Shown: positions 38,540-49,367 of the stretch, piece after piece
Layout: every line of letters starts with the position of its first letter
Position numbering within the stretch: position 1 is the first letter of the stretch
Assembly (NCBI GenBank): GCA_020161755.1
Contig: JAIUOS010000023.1
Span: 1 to 64,000, forward strand
Reading direction: 5' to 3'
Length of the DNA stretch: 64,000 bases
DNA from: Actinomycetota bacterium
GTDB taxonomy: Bacteria; Actinomycetota; Actinomycetes; Propionibacteriales; Propionibacteriaceae
Translations under genes and position numbers: made by a program
Notes under the pieces: model-generated
Seen by the model: only the letters and a program-made list of their open reading frames with translations
Databases searched by the model: none
Told to the model about the DNA's origin: nothing

Positions 38540-39088
38540 TCAAGCGGGTGTGTCAGTGCTTCTCGATGCTCTCGCGAGGGCTGCCAGTTCGAGGCGTAGC
38601 GCGCTTCGCAACGGGTCGTGCACAGCGCTGAGTTGGTGATCGGGGTCCTGCCAGTTCTCGGGCGGGTACAGCCAGACCGGCTTCCCGACCAGACCTGCGG
38701 GCTCCCAGTCGTACCTGGGCCATACGTGCGCGTGGAGAAACGGGTCGGTGTTGCCCAATATCTCGATGTTCACCCGCCTGAAGCCGCCGTCGCCGGCAGC
38801 GCAGACCCGTTCCACTGCGGTTGCCAGCAGGTCCACGTCAGCGAGGTAGCGAACTCGCTGCGCCCGAGGCAGATCGGTTAGCCGATCCACACCCCGGACC
38901 TTCGTCAGCGCCAGGCAGTATCCGGGCAGGAACTGCACATCGCCGATCACTGCGAAGGCTGAGTCGAGCTCGCTGAGAACGGTCGGATTGTGTCCCTCGA
39001 TCGCGGCGCCCACGCGGTCCGCTCGCCAGTCCTGCACGGCCGCGAGGTTAGCACCACCCACCCGGGGCCATCTCAACCTCCGCGGCAT
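38540..39088 (-). CDS. HIT family protein
   Basis: A protein of up to 182 residues resembling HIT nucleotide hydrolases/transferases. FLHAHVWPRYDW carries a His-x-His pair like the HIT triad, and GDVQFLPGYCLALTK the typical first strand. The start is uncertain: ATG 39088, or GTG 39037 at VQDWRADRVG; neither has a strong ribosome site. Substrate probably a dinucleotide or nucleoside phosphoramidate, not determined. Confidence 0.65.
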   Translation of the reverse strand: MPRRLRWPRVGGANLAAVQDWRADRVGAAIEGHNPTVLSELDSAFAVIGDVQFLPGYCLALTKVRGVDRLTDLPRAQRVRYLADVDLLATAVERVCAAGDGGFRRVNIEILGNTDPFLHAHVWPRYDWEPAGLVGKPVWLYPPENWQDPDHQLSAVHDPLRSALRLELAALARASRSTDTPA

Positions 39089-39175
39089 GATCGGACGTCG
39101 GCTTGGATGTGCCTCCGCCAGGCACGGACCCCGTGAGCGGACGCCCCTCCGGCGCGGTGCCCTTCCTACGTTCGT

Positions 39176-39802
39176 TCAGGAGTTGTCGGTGAGGGGAATG
39201 TCGAGGTCGTAGGCAAGGACGATGGCTCGGGCGAGCATGCGGTCCTGCCCGGAAGTCAGGTAGCCGACGGTTCGCCCAAGGGCCGTCGCGGGGATTGTGA
39301 TCGGCCAGCGGCTCCGACGCCTGGGGCACTGGGAGGTTCGAGGACTACCGACCCTAACTTGTAGACCGCGACCAGCACGGCAGTTCCAGACGTGGCGAAG
39401 CCAGTGTTGGGTAATGACGACTTCGATCGTGCAGCGGGGTCCGGTGGATCTGGCGAGACGCCGATCGCCGGTGAGCAAGGGCACCTGGAGTGCTTCGGCC
39501 AGGGCGACGTAGGCGGCGTCGTAGATCGTGAGGTTGTCGCGGAGTTCCCAGCAGCGGGTCAGGAAGGCGGTGTGCTCCACCCGCTGGATCGGCAGGTCCT
39601 GCAGATCGTCGAGCGCAAGCCCGACCCGCCGCGGATCCAGATGTCCGGCACGGGCCAGCCCCCGCCACACCGAGACCACCTCGAGGTCGATCAGGGCCGG
39701 AGCGGCGAGCTGTTCACCGCGCAGTCGCAGCCGGGCCGCGTCGCCGTCTTGGCCGTCGTCGAGCAGGGCGACGGCCAACACGCTGGCGTCAATGACGAGC
39801 AC
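39176..39802 (-). CDS. VapC-like PIN-domain toxin with long C-terminal extension
   Basis: A PIN-domain RNase: VIDASVLAVAL (first Asp), DLEVVSVWRG (Glu), NLTIYDAAYVALAEAL and LLTGDRRLARSTG (third and fourth Asp). The PIN domain ends around residue 130 at CTIEVV, where homologues stop. Here the frame continues 78 codons through a linker to GRTVGYLTSGQDRMLARAIVLAYDL, which weakly resembles another toxin's tail. The natural stop may have been lost, fusing VapC to a gene remnant. GTG 39802 overlaps the antitoxin gene by 14 bp, the usual VapBC coupling. Confidence 0.8.
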   Translation of the reverse strand: MLVIDASVLAVALLDDGQDGDAARLRLRGEQLAAPALIDLEVVSVWRGLARAGHLDPRRVGLALDDLQDLPIQRVEHTAFLTRCWELRDNLTIYDAAYVALAEALQVPLLTGDRRLARSTGPRCTIEVVITQHWLRHVWNCRAGRGLQVRVGSPRTSQCPRRRSRWPITIPATALGRTVGYLTSGQDRMLARAIVLAYDLDIPLTDNS

Positions 39803-40019
39803 GGTCGAACCGCAGCGCGCCCACCGCATCTGCCAACGGCAGCGACCCGCCGGCTCGGCCACCGGCCCGGGCCAACACCTCGTCCACAGTCGGCCGGGCC
39901 GCTTCGGCGATCAGCCTCGAGCGCAGGTACTCCTGCAGCGACTGGTGCGCAGCGCTGGCCCGCTGCCGCAAGACCGCGTGAGTGTCCTCGGGCACGTCCT
40001 TGATCTGAATGTTCGGCAT
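39789..40019 (-). CDS. VapB/FitA-type ribbon-helix-helix antitoxin
   Basis: A 76-residue antitoxin. IQIKDVPEDTHAVLRQRASAAHQSLQEYLRSRL is the ribbon-helix-helix DNA-binding domain, and the C-terminal half wraps the toxin in known complexes. ATG 40019 begins at the first strand; longer frames upstream are not homologous. It overlaps the PIN toxin by 14 bp. Confidence 0.85.
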   Translation of the reverse strand: MPNIQIKDVPEDTHAVLRQRASAAHQSLQEYLRSRLIAEAARPTVDEVLARAGGRAGGSLPLADAVGALRFDRARH

Positions 40020-40143
40020 GGAGCCATTGTGGCTCCACAGGCACCAATGTGGAAGCGCGCGCAGATCGGCAAATCCGGTCGTATCGCGTGCATATGCCGA
40101 CGGGCGTTCGCAGCTCGGCTGGCCCGTAGGTCTGACGCCTGTT

Positions 40144-40503
40144 TCAGGCGCCCTGCTCCAGGCTCGCCTCCGCGTCGGCGAAGGTTCCGGCGAGTGCGGC
40201 CCGCCACGACGCGAGGTCACCGGCGAGGGTCTCCCAGGTCAGCGCCCGGTCGATCTCGTCGTACTGGTGGATGAGCCAGTTGCGATTCGCGATGGCGTCC
40301 GTCCAGAGCACACCTTCGGGTGGCTCGATGTTGGCTCTGGCGAGGCGACCGGCCGCCTCGCCGAGTTTCATCATGAGGGAGTCGCCGGCCTCTTGCAGCA
40401 ACGGGTCGTCCTGATACGCACCCCGGCCGTGGTCAACGATGTCGCCGGCGCGTGTGAGCCAGTCGCGAATGTGCAGGAACTCCTTGGCGACTCTCCGGTC
40501 CAT
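40144..40503 (-). CDS. HepT-like HEPN-domain RNase toxin
   Basis: A 119-residue HEPN ribonuclease. RNWLIHQY (R74, H79, Y81) is the RX4HXY motif of HepT, whose Tyr is AMPylated by the MntA partner in studied systems. ATG 40503 overlaps the stop of the nucleotidyltransferase gene. A 124-bp gap follows to the vapB start, so this is a separate module. Confidence 0.9.
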   Translation of the reverse strand: MDRRVAKEFLHIRDWLTRAGDIVDHGRGAYQDDPLLQEAGDSLMMKLGEAAGRLARANIEPPEGVLWTDAIANRNWLIHQYDEIDRALTWETLAGDLASWRAALAGTFADAEASLEQGA

Positions 40504-40976
40504 CACAGGAGCACCGCCTCTCGTCGGATGTCGTCGTCCAGCCCGGCCTTGAGCCCGCCGTACGTGACGAGGTCGACGGGACGGCCGAGGATCTGCTCGA
40601 AGGTGACTCCAAGTGCGAGCAGCTCCTTGATTGCGGTGCCCGCAGGAGCATCGACCAGGAGATCGATGTCCGAGTCGTCTCGGGCCTCCCCTCGAGCCAC
40701 CGATCCGAACACCGCCAGGCGCTCGAAGCCCTGAGACCTTGCGACGTCCACCAGAACCGGTGCCGCGGCCCTCACCAGGTTCTCCGGATGCACCTTGGTC
40801 AGGTCTCGCGACGCCCTGAGTTGCTGGCTCACGGCCGGCTGACTGATCCCGAGCTTCGAGGCCACGTCGCGTTGACTGGAACCCGTCGCGAGCAGGGCGC
40901 GTAGCGCCAGCATCCTTCGCAGTCGCGAGCTTTCCTCGTTGGCCCGCGCGTCGCGGTACTCGGCTACCAGGCTCAT
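40503..40976 (-). CDS. MntA-like nucleotidyltransferase antitoxin with N-terminal HTH
   Basis: A 157-residue protein. Residues 22-55 form a helix-turn-helix (SSQRDVASKLGISQPAVSQQL), unlike minimal MntA. Residues 85-157 are a minimal nucleotidyltransferase with GSVARGEARDDSDIDLLVD (G91, S92, D103, D105). In known MntA-HepT systems the antitoxin adds AMP to the toxin Tyr. The HTH suggests it also represses its own operon. It overlaps HepT (ATGA) and the HigA-like gene upstream. Confidence 0.88.
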   Translation of the reverse strand: MSLVAEYRDARANEESSRLRRMLALRALLATGSSQRDVASKLGISQPAVSQQLRASRDLTKVHPENLVRAAAPVLVDVARSQGFERLAVFGSVARGEARDDSDIDLLVDAPAGTAIKELLALGVTFEQILGRPVDLVTYGGLKAGLDDDIRREAVLL

Positions 40977-41305
40977 AAGTACAGCTTATCACCGCCGGAC
41001 CGCTCCACCGAGCGGGGTGGGGCGACGGGGTCGAGGCGGGTGACTTTGGGCAGGCCGGCGGCGCGTTCGGCGGCGAGGTCGTGAGCAGACTTCATGGCCA
41101 GCCAGGCGCGGGCCGTGCCGACACCGGCCTCTTCGAGACGGACGGCGAAGTTGGGGCTGATCCGGGCGTGGCCGTGCAGGACGCGGCTCAGGGTGACCCG
41201 GGAGATGCCGAGCCGGGAGGCCGCTTCGCCGACGCTGAGCCCGAGGTCGGCCAGGACGTCCTCGCGGAGGATCTCGCCGGGGTGGACCGGGTTCTTCATC
41301 ACCAT
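40973..41305 (-). CDS. HigA-like HTH antitoxin
   Basis: A 110-residue Xre-type regulator. NPVHPGEILREDVLADLGLSVGEAASRLGISRVTLSRVLHG is typical of HigA antidotes. GGAGGTG lies 6 bases before ATG 41305, which is therefore preferred over GTG 41314. No HigB toxin is found in the 210 bp upstream; a short DAEAVEDLHR frame there only hints at a HigB tail. Its stop overlaps the MntA start, so it now heads a three-gene operon. Confidence 0.85.
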   Translation of the reverse strand: MVMKNPVHPGEILREDVLADLGLSVGEAASRLGISRVTLSRVLHGHARISPNFAVRLEEAGVGTARAWLAMKSAHDLAAERAAGLPKVTRLDPVAPPRSVERSGGDKLYL

Positions 41306-41514
41306 AGTGTTCACCTCCTCAGTGGTAGTCCTGATGACCCTGTGGAGATCCTCGACAGCTTCCGCGTCCCGATCGACGTCTTCGTTGGCGGGTCGACGTG
41401 GCCCTAGAGTCTCACAGGAGGCTCAGGGCACGCGTCCGCGCCTAGGGCACGATAGGTGCACGCGGGGGTAGTCCGGGAAGACCCAAGGTGGGCTTGACTA
41501 GGGGAAACACTAGG

Positions 41515-41587
41515 TGGAGCTAACGGGATTCGAACCCGTGGCCTCTTCCATGCCATGGAAGCGCGCTACCAACTGCGCCATAGCCCC
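41515..41587 (-). tRNA. tRNA-Ala (GGC)
   Basis: A 73-base cloverleaf on the - strand. Acceptor GGGGCTA pairs with TAGCTCC (one G-U), anticodon arm CTTCC-ATGGCAT-GGAAG gives anticodon GGC, and the T arm is ACGGG-TTCGAAT-CCCGT. CCA is not encoded. It decodes GCC alanine codons. The 3' end faces the toxin-antitoxin stretch. Confidence 0.96.
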
Positions 41588-41612
41588 AGCGTCCTGCGGA
41601 CGGGTCCGTACT

Positions 41613-42395
41613 CTACCCGGGCCGGGGCGACGAAGGGAAATCGGCGGCGGGCGGCAGTTCCCGCGGCGCGCGGGGAGCGATCCGTCGCCGCAACAGCACC
41701 TGGTGGACGGTGATCAGCAGAGCCAGCCAGGCCAGGCCGAACAACCAGGCGAACATCACGTCGGTGAGCCAGTGGTGGCCGAGGAAGACCCGGCTGAGCC
41801 CGATCGCCACCGCCCAGAGTGTGGCTCCGACCACCGCGAGCACCCGGGCCCACACCCGCGCGGACAGCCACACCACCAGATAGGCCAGCATCCCGGCCAC
41901 CACCGTGCTGTTGAGCGTGTGGCCGGACGGGAACGAGAAGCTCTGCTCGTACGGCGGCACGGCCAGTTCCAGCGGCGGACGGTTCCGTCCGACCAGCGCC
42001 TTGCCGACGATCGTGAACGTGACCGAGCCGGCCGCGGCCACCAGCATCAGGACCCAGATCGTCCGCCGGCGGTACCGGTAGTACAGGGCGCCGGTCAGGA
42101 GCAGGCCGATGATCACCATCGAGAGCGTGTCGCCGAGGTTGGTGAACCCGGTGACGAACGCGTCCAGGAACGGGGTGCGCAGCCGGATCGCCGCGTCCAG
42201 CACCGGCTGGTCCAGGCCGGCCACGCCGTCCGCCTCGGTGACCGCGTCGTAGATCCGCTCGGCCGCGACCATCAGGCCCAGGAACACGCCGCCGCCGATC
42301 ACGCCCGTCCACACCAGCGCCCGGTTCGACGGTGCCTCGACCACCGCGGGCGGCGTCGGCGCCACCGGTCCGGTGAGTTCGCCCTCGTCCGACAT
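41613..42395 (-). CDS. PAP2 family phosphatase, membrane
   Basis: A 260-residue membrane phosphatase. The three motifs are KALVGRNRPP, PSGHTLNS and SRVFLGHHWLTDV, with about six helices. It likely dephosphorylates a lipid such as undecaprenyl diphosphate or phosphatidic acid outside the membrane. ATG 42395 begins at MSDEGEL; the frame extending to 42587 is antisense to the OsmC gene. It lies 25 bp before the tRNA gene. Confidence 0.9.
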   Translation of the reverse strand: MSDEGELTGPVAPTPPAVVEAPSNRALVWTGVIGGGVFLGLMVAAERIYDAVTEADGVAGLDQPVLDAAIRLRTPFLDAFVTGFTNLGDTLSMVIIGLLLTGALYYRYRRRTIWVLMLVAAAGSVTFTIVGKALVGRNRPPLELAVPPYEQSFSFPSGHTLNSTVVAGMLAYLVVWLSARVWARVLAVVGATLWAVAIGLSRVFLGHHWLTDVMFAWLFGLAWLALLITVHQVLLRRRIAPRAPRELPPAADFPSSPRPG

Positions 42396-42507
42396 GGGCC
42401 GAGAGTACCCACCGTCCGACCCGACAGCCGGAATAGGCACCGTGAGACCTCCGTTGGACGTGGGTAGAACCCACGCAGCAGTGGACCCACCAACGAAAGG
42501 CGCCACC

Positions 42508-42930
42508 ATGACCGTTCGCTCCGCACAAGCCCACTGGGAAGGTTCCCTCATGGAGGGCCAGGGCGAAGTCGAGTTCCTGAACTCCACGCTCGGCAGCGTC
42601 GAGGTCGACTGGCGCTCCCGCGCCGGCGAGACCGAGGGCAGGACCAGCCCCGAGGAACTGATCGCCGCCGCCCACTCCGCCTGCTACTCGATGGCCCTGT
42701 CCCACGCGCTCGCCCAGAACGGCACCGTGGCCGACACGGTCGACACCAAGGCCGACGTCACCTTCGTCCCGGGGGAAGGCATCACCGGCATCGTGCTCAC
42801 CGTGCGCGCCGCCGTGCCCGGCCTGACCGCCGAGCAGTTCGCCACCTTCGCCGAGGGCGCCAAGACCGGCTGCCCGGTCTCCCAGGCCCTCACCGGCACC
42901 AGGATCACCCTGGACGCCGCCCTGGTGTGA
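42508..42930 (+). CDS. OsmC/Ohr family peroxiredoxin
   Basis: A 140-residue thiol peroxidase. The two redox cysteines are C59 (HSACYSM) and C122 (GCPVSQ). It reduces organic or fatty acid hydroperoxides. ATG 42508 has GAAAGG upstream. Length and motif spacing are of the OsmC branch. A MarR-type regulator is not adjacent. Confidence 0.92.
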   Translation: MTVRSAQAHWEGSLMEGQGEVEFLNSTLGSVEVDWRSRAGETEGRTSPEELIAAAHSACYSMALSHALAQNGTVADTVDTKADVTFVPGEGITGIVLTVRAAVPGLTAEQFATFAEGAKTGCPVSQALTGTRITLDAALV

Positions 42931-43063
42931 CCCCGCGGCTCACCTCGCGCACCTGAGAGACCGCTGTCTGGGCGCAGTCTGAGAATTGCGCAAGGTATTC
43001 CCGCGGCCCTTCCCTGCTCTGACAGGCAGCGCAATCATGGGAGCGACGCGAGAGGGGAAGCTC

Positions 43064-44269
43064 GTGCAGCCAAGGCACGCCTACCACAGCGTTCCCCGGC
43101 ATGCTTCCAGCCGGCCAGCCGCCCGTGGTGTCGGGCATGCGGCGCCACGGCGAGCCGCGGCCGTCGACGTCCTGGGACGCCGCTCGGCCGCAGGCTCCCT
43201 GGTGATCCGGGCCGTCCAGCGCGCCGTCCTCGTCGGCTTCGTGGCCGTCGCCGCGGGCAGCACCGCGTATGCGTCCGTCCCGGTCCCGTCGGCGGCCGCG
43301 CCGGGGCTCGCGACGGTCGTCACCGCCGCACCCGTCGTCGTCCCGTCCATGGCACCCGTGCCCGGTCTGGTGGCCGGTCTGATCGACGGGGACGACCTGG
43401 TCACCGACCCCGAGGGCATCTCCACCGTGCCGGTGGTCGGCGTGGACGGTGCCCTGATCGGCTGGCCGGTCAGCGACCACACCCCGTCCACCGGGTTCGG
43501 CTACCGCAGCGACCCCTTCACCCACAAGCAGCGCTGGCACGACGGGGTCGACCTCGGCCAGCCGTGCGGCGACGCCGTCCACGTCTCGCTCGACGGCACC
43601 GTCGCCTTCACCGGATGGGCGGGTGGCTACGGCAACCGCATCATCGTGCGGCACGCGGACCGCGGCGGGCACACCTTCTCGACCACCTACAACCACCTGA
43701 GCAAGATCGAGGTGACCGCGGGGCAGGTCCTGAAGCAGGGCGACGTGATCGCGCGGATCGGGTCGACCGGACGCTCGACCGCCTGCCACCTGCATTTCGA
43801 GGTGATCCTCGACGGCAGCTACGTCGACCCGATGCGGTTCCTCACCGGCGACCAGTCGAAGGCGTCGCTGAGCCGCCGGGTGGGCAGCTACATGCCGTCC
43901 GGACTGCCGTCGCCACACGTGCCGACGACCGTACCCAGCATCCCGTCGGGCACGACGGACACGTCCACGAAGACGCCGAAGTCGACACCCACGCCGACGC
44001 CCACGCCGACCACCGCGTCGCCGTCGCCCACCCCGACCACACCGGCCCCGACCACGCCCGGCGCGTCCACAACCAGCCCGACCCCGACGCCCACCGACAC
44101 TCCGACGGCCACCACGACACCCGAGTCCGCGTCGCCGGGCAACACAGCGAGTGCCTCGCACAGCGCGACGTCCACGACGGCGTCGACCGCCGCGACACCG
44201 TCCGCCGCGCGCAGCGGCACGCCGACGGCCGACAACTCGCCCACGTCCGGCAGTACCGCCTCGCCGTAG
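43064..44269 (+). CDS. M23 family (LytM-like) cell-wall peptidase
   Basis: A 401-residue exported peptidase. After a long Arg-rich N-terminus and one hydrophobic segment (AVLVGFVAVAAGSTAYA), the M23 domain has HDGVDLG and HLHFEV, the zinc motifs. From about residue 290 the tail is Thr/Pro/Ser rich, likely wall-spanning. GTG 43064 is preferred because AGAGGGG is just upstream; ATG 43037 is possible. Expected role is peptidoglycan cleavage or regulation. Confidence 0.88.
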   Translation: MQPRHAYHSVPRHASSRPAARGVGHAAPRRAAAVDVLGRRSAAGSLVIRAVQRAVLVGFVAVAAGSTAYASVPVPSAAAPGLATVVTAAPVVVPSMAPVPGLVAGLIDGDDLVTDPEGISTVPVVGVDGALIGWPVSDHTPSTGFGYRSDPFTHKQRWHDGVDLGQPCGDAVHVSLDGTVAFTGWAGGYGNRIIVRHADRGGHTFSTTYNHLSKIEVTAGQVLKQGDVIARIGSTGRSTACHLHFEVILDGSYVDPMRFLTGDQSKASLSRRVGSYMPSGLPSPHVPTTVPSIPSGTTDTSTKTPKSTPTPTPTPTTASPSPTPTTPAPTTPGASTTSPTPTPTDTPTATTTPESASPGNTASASHSATSTTASTAATPSAARSGTPTADNSPTSGSTASP

Positions 44270-44278
44270 ACTCGGTTG

Positions 44279-45337
44279 ATGAGCCGACTCGCCGCTGGCC
44301 TCGCCGCGTTCGCGGTGCTGCTCGCCGGCTGCACGGGGTCGACCCCGTCCGTCACTGATCGGTCGCCGGCGTCGACGGCCACCTCGTCCAGTGGACGGCA
44401 GGTGCTCGCGTCCGGCCTCGACGTGCCCTGGGACGTCGCCGTCCTGCCCGACCACAGCGTGTTGGTCACGCTGCGCGACCGGGCCGAACTGGTGCGGGTG
44501 ATGGACGGCACCACCTCGGTCGTCGCGACGGTCGACGGAGTCGTGCCGGCGGGGGAGGGCGGTCTGCTGGGGATGGCGCTGTCGCCCGGGTTCGCGTCCG
44601 ACCAGCTGCTGTACCTGTACTACACCGCAGCACAGGACAACCGGGTGGTGCGGTACCGCTACACCAGCACCGGGCTCAGCGATCCTCACGTCGTCCTCGC
44701 CGGCATACCCAAGGCGTCGAACCACAACGGGGGCCGCATCCGGTTCGGCCCGGACGGCAACCTCTACATCGGCACCGGGGACGCCGGTCGGCGCGAGCTC
44801 GCGCAGGACACCAGCGCGCTCGGCGGCAAGATCCTGCGGGTCGCCCCGGACGGATCGATCCCGTCCGGCAATCCGTTCGGCAACGCGGTTTGGAGCTACG
44901 GGCACCGCAACGTCCAGGGGCTCGCCTGGGACGACGCCGGCTCGCTGTACGCCAGCGAGTTCGGCCAGGACCGGTTCGACGAGCTCAACTTGATCACGGC
45001 GGGCGGCAACTACGGCTGGCCGGGCAGCGAGGGCCTCACCACCGACCCGGCGCTGGTGTCGCCGCTGCTGGTGTGGGCACCGTCGCAGGCCTCGCCCAGC
45101 GGCATCGCGATCCGTCGCGGCGGCTCGATCTACATCGCGGCGCTGCGCGGCGAGCGGGTCTGGCGCACCACCAACGACATCGAGAGCATGGCCGAACCGG
45201 ACGTGTTCCTCGACGGCCTGGGACGTATCCGCGACGTCGAGGTGGTCGGCGACCAGCTCTACGTCCTCACCAACAACACCGCCCGCGGCACCCCGCGTCC
45301 CGGCGACGACCAGCTGATCGCCGTCCCGCTCTCCTGA
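44279..45337 (+). CDS. PQQ-dependent sugar dehydrogenase-like lipoprotein
   Basis: A 352-residue six-bladed beta-propeller of the soluble glucose/aldose dehydrogenase family. The lipobox is LLAGC with Cys about residue 18. GEGGLLGMALSP, HNGGRIRFGPDGNLYIGTGDAG and YGHRNVQGLAWD are family signatures, including PQQ and calcium regions. No PQQ synthesis genes are in the window, so activity depends on imported or unlinked cofactor. ATG 44279 is chosen over TTG 44276. It is 9 bp after the M23 gene. Confidence 0.88.
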   Translation: MSRLAAGLAAFAVLLAGCTGSTPSVTDRSPASTATSSSGRQVLASGLDVPWDVAVLPDHSVLVTLRDRAELVRVMDGTTSVVATVDGVVPAGEGGLLGMALSPGFASDQLLYLYYTAAQDNRVVRYRYTSTGLSDPHVVLAGIPKASNHNGGRIRFGPDGNLYIGTGDAGRRELAQDTSALGGKILRVAPDGSIPSGNPFGNAVWSYGHRNVQGLAWDDAGSLYASEFGQDRFDELNLITAGGNYGWPGSEGLTTDPALVSPLLVWAPSQASPSGIAIRRGGSIYIAALRGERVWRTTNDIESMAEPDVFLDGLGRIRDVEVVGDQLYVLTNNTARGTPRPGDDQLIAVPLS

Positions 45338-45341
45338 CCCG

Positions 45342-45431
45342 GGGGACGGTTCCTAACTCGGTCCCGGACCGAAACGGGGACGGATCCCGGCGCGGTCCAC
45401 CTGAGAATGGACTGAGTTAGGAACCGTCCCC
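45342..45431. repeat. Long inverted repeat family B
   Basis: Arms at 45342-45364 and 45409-45431 (beginning GGGGACGGTTCCTAACTC) are complementary over 23 bp with one G-U position. The 44-base centre contains a smaller GGACCG/CGGTCC repeat. It separates the convergent sugar dehydrogenase and glycogen phosphorylase genes. It may act as a bidirectional terminator, but the dispersed-repeat look suggests a mobile palindromic element. Confidence 0.8.
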
Positions 45432-45448
45432 AATTCGGGCCGTGGAGG

Positions 45449-48019
<2,571 letters not shown>

Positions 48020-48128
48020 TGGACCACCGTAACCAAACTCCCTGAGGACCACGAAAACGTCCAAACCGACGGCTCGGGTCGACGCCGGTCGGGGTGGTGG
48101 GTTGACCGGCGCTGACAGGATGGGCGCC

Positions 48129-49367
48129 ATGACGGAGCACCGCAGTGACGTGATCGTGATCGGCGCAGGACTCGCCGGGCTGCAGTGTGCGCGCGTCCTG
48201 ACCGCCGCCGGGCTCGGGGTGACCGTGCTCGAAGCCGGGGACGCGGTGGGCGGACGGGTCCGCACCGACCTGGTGGACGGGTTCCGCTGCGACCGTGGCT
48301 TCCAGCTGCTGAACCCCGCCTACCCGGACGCGAAGACCCAACTCGACCTGGGCGCGCTGGCCCTCCAGCCGTTCGGACGCGGGCTGGCCGTCCGCGACGA
48401 CGACGGCGTCTCGGTGCTGGCGGCGAACCCGCTGAGCCTGCTCGGGGCGGACGGGTCGCGCTACCTCACGCCGGCCGCCGTGGCCGCGCTGGCCCGCTGG
48501 GCGGCGCCCGCGTTCGGCCCCGTGCCGCGCCTGCTCGCGCGCCCGGACCTGACACTGGCCGAGTCGCTGGACGCGGCCGGGCTGTTCGGGCCGCTGCGTG
48601 ACCGGGTGATCGAGCCGTTCCTGGCCGGGGTGCTCCTGGAGGACAGCGGACGGACGTCGGCGCGGTTCGTCCGCCTGCTCGTCCGCTCGTTCACCCTCGG
48701 CGTTCCGGGACTGCCCGCGCAGGGGATGGCGGCGATCCCCGTGCAGCTGGCCGGACGCCTGGCCGCCCCGGTCGAGCTGGGCACGCCGGTGGACGCGGTG
48801 GTCGCCGACGGCGACCGCTGGGTCGTGCACACCCCGGACGGGGAGCGCGCGGCGTCCACGGTGGTGGTCGCGACCGATCCGGGCACCGCCGCACGGCTTG
48901 TGCCCGGGGTGCCGGTGGCGGCGATGAAGGGCGTGATCACGTGGTGGTTCGCCGCCGCGTCCGCGCCCACGGACAGCCGCTTCCTGCTGGTCGAGGGACG
49001 CTCCGGCGCCGGCCCGGTCGTCAACACGGCCGTGATGTCGAACGTGGCGCCGAGCTACGCCCCGGCGGGCCGGCACCTCGTGCAGGCCTCAGCCCTGCTG
49101 CCGGCGGACGCCGAGCCGCCGTCGGTCGACGTGGTGCTCGACCAGCTGGCGTCGCTCTACGGGCGTCCGACGGACGGGTGGCGGCTGCTGGCCACGCACG
49201 TCATCCGCGACGCGCTGCCCGAACTCCCGCCCCCGGTCGAGGTGCGGCGGCAGATCGCCTTCGGACGGGGCCGCTACGTGTGCGGCGACCACCGCGACAC
49301 CGCGTCCATCCAGGGTGCGCTGGTCTCCGGCCGCCGCACCGCGGAGGCGATCCTCGACCGCCTCTGA
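48129..49367 (+). CDS. FAD-dependent amine oxidase/phytoene-desaturase-like oxidoreductase
   Basis: A 412-residue flavoprotein. VIVIGAGLAGLQCARVL and GDAVGGRVRTD bind FAD, and the C-terminal GDHRDTASIQGALVSGRRTAEAIL is the FAD-closing motif. It resembles amine oxidases and CrtI-like enzymes but lacks signatures of a particular carotenoid step. ATG 48129; nearby ATG 48120 also possible. It diverges from glgP and ends at a palindrome cluster. Substrate unknown. Confidence 0.8.
   Translation: MTEHRSDVIVIGAGLAGLQCARVLTAAGLGVTVLEAGDAVGGRVRTDLVDGFRCDRGFQLLNPAYPDAKTQLDLGALALQPFGRGLAVRDDDGVSVLAANPLSLLGADGSRYLTPAAVAALARWAAPAFGPVPRLLARPDLTLAESLDAAGLFGPLRDRVIEPFLAGVLLEDSGRTSARFVRLLVRSFTLGVPGLPAQGMAAIPVQLAGRLAAPVELGTPVDAVVADGDRWVVHTPDGERAASTVVVATDPGTAARLVPGVPVAAMKGVITWWFAAASAPTDSRFLLVEGRSGAGPVVNTAVMSNVAPSYAPAGRHLVQASALLPADAEPPSVDVVLDQLASLYGRPTDGWRLLATHVIRDALPELPPPVEVRRQIAFGRGRYVCGDHRDTASIQGALVSGRRTAEAILDRL

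Noticed and set aside
41306-41514. A HigB toxin gene upstream of HigA
   Set aside because: No complete RelE/HigB frame exists; only a ten-residue stretch (DAEAVEDLHR) faintly resembles a HigB end.
42931-43063. A c-di-AMP (ydaO-type) riboswitch before the M23 peptidase
   Set aside because: Such switches occur before wall peptidases in actinobacteria, but the conserved core sequences are not visible here.
48129-49367. A second carotenoid desaturase
   Set aside because: FAD motifs are shared with the CrtI family, but no diagnostic carotenoid signature was seen and the neighbours (glgP, nadC) do not support it; kept as a generic oxidoreductase.
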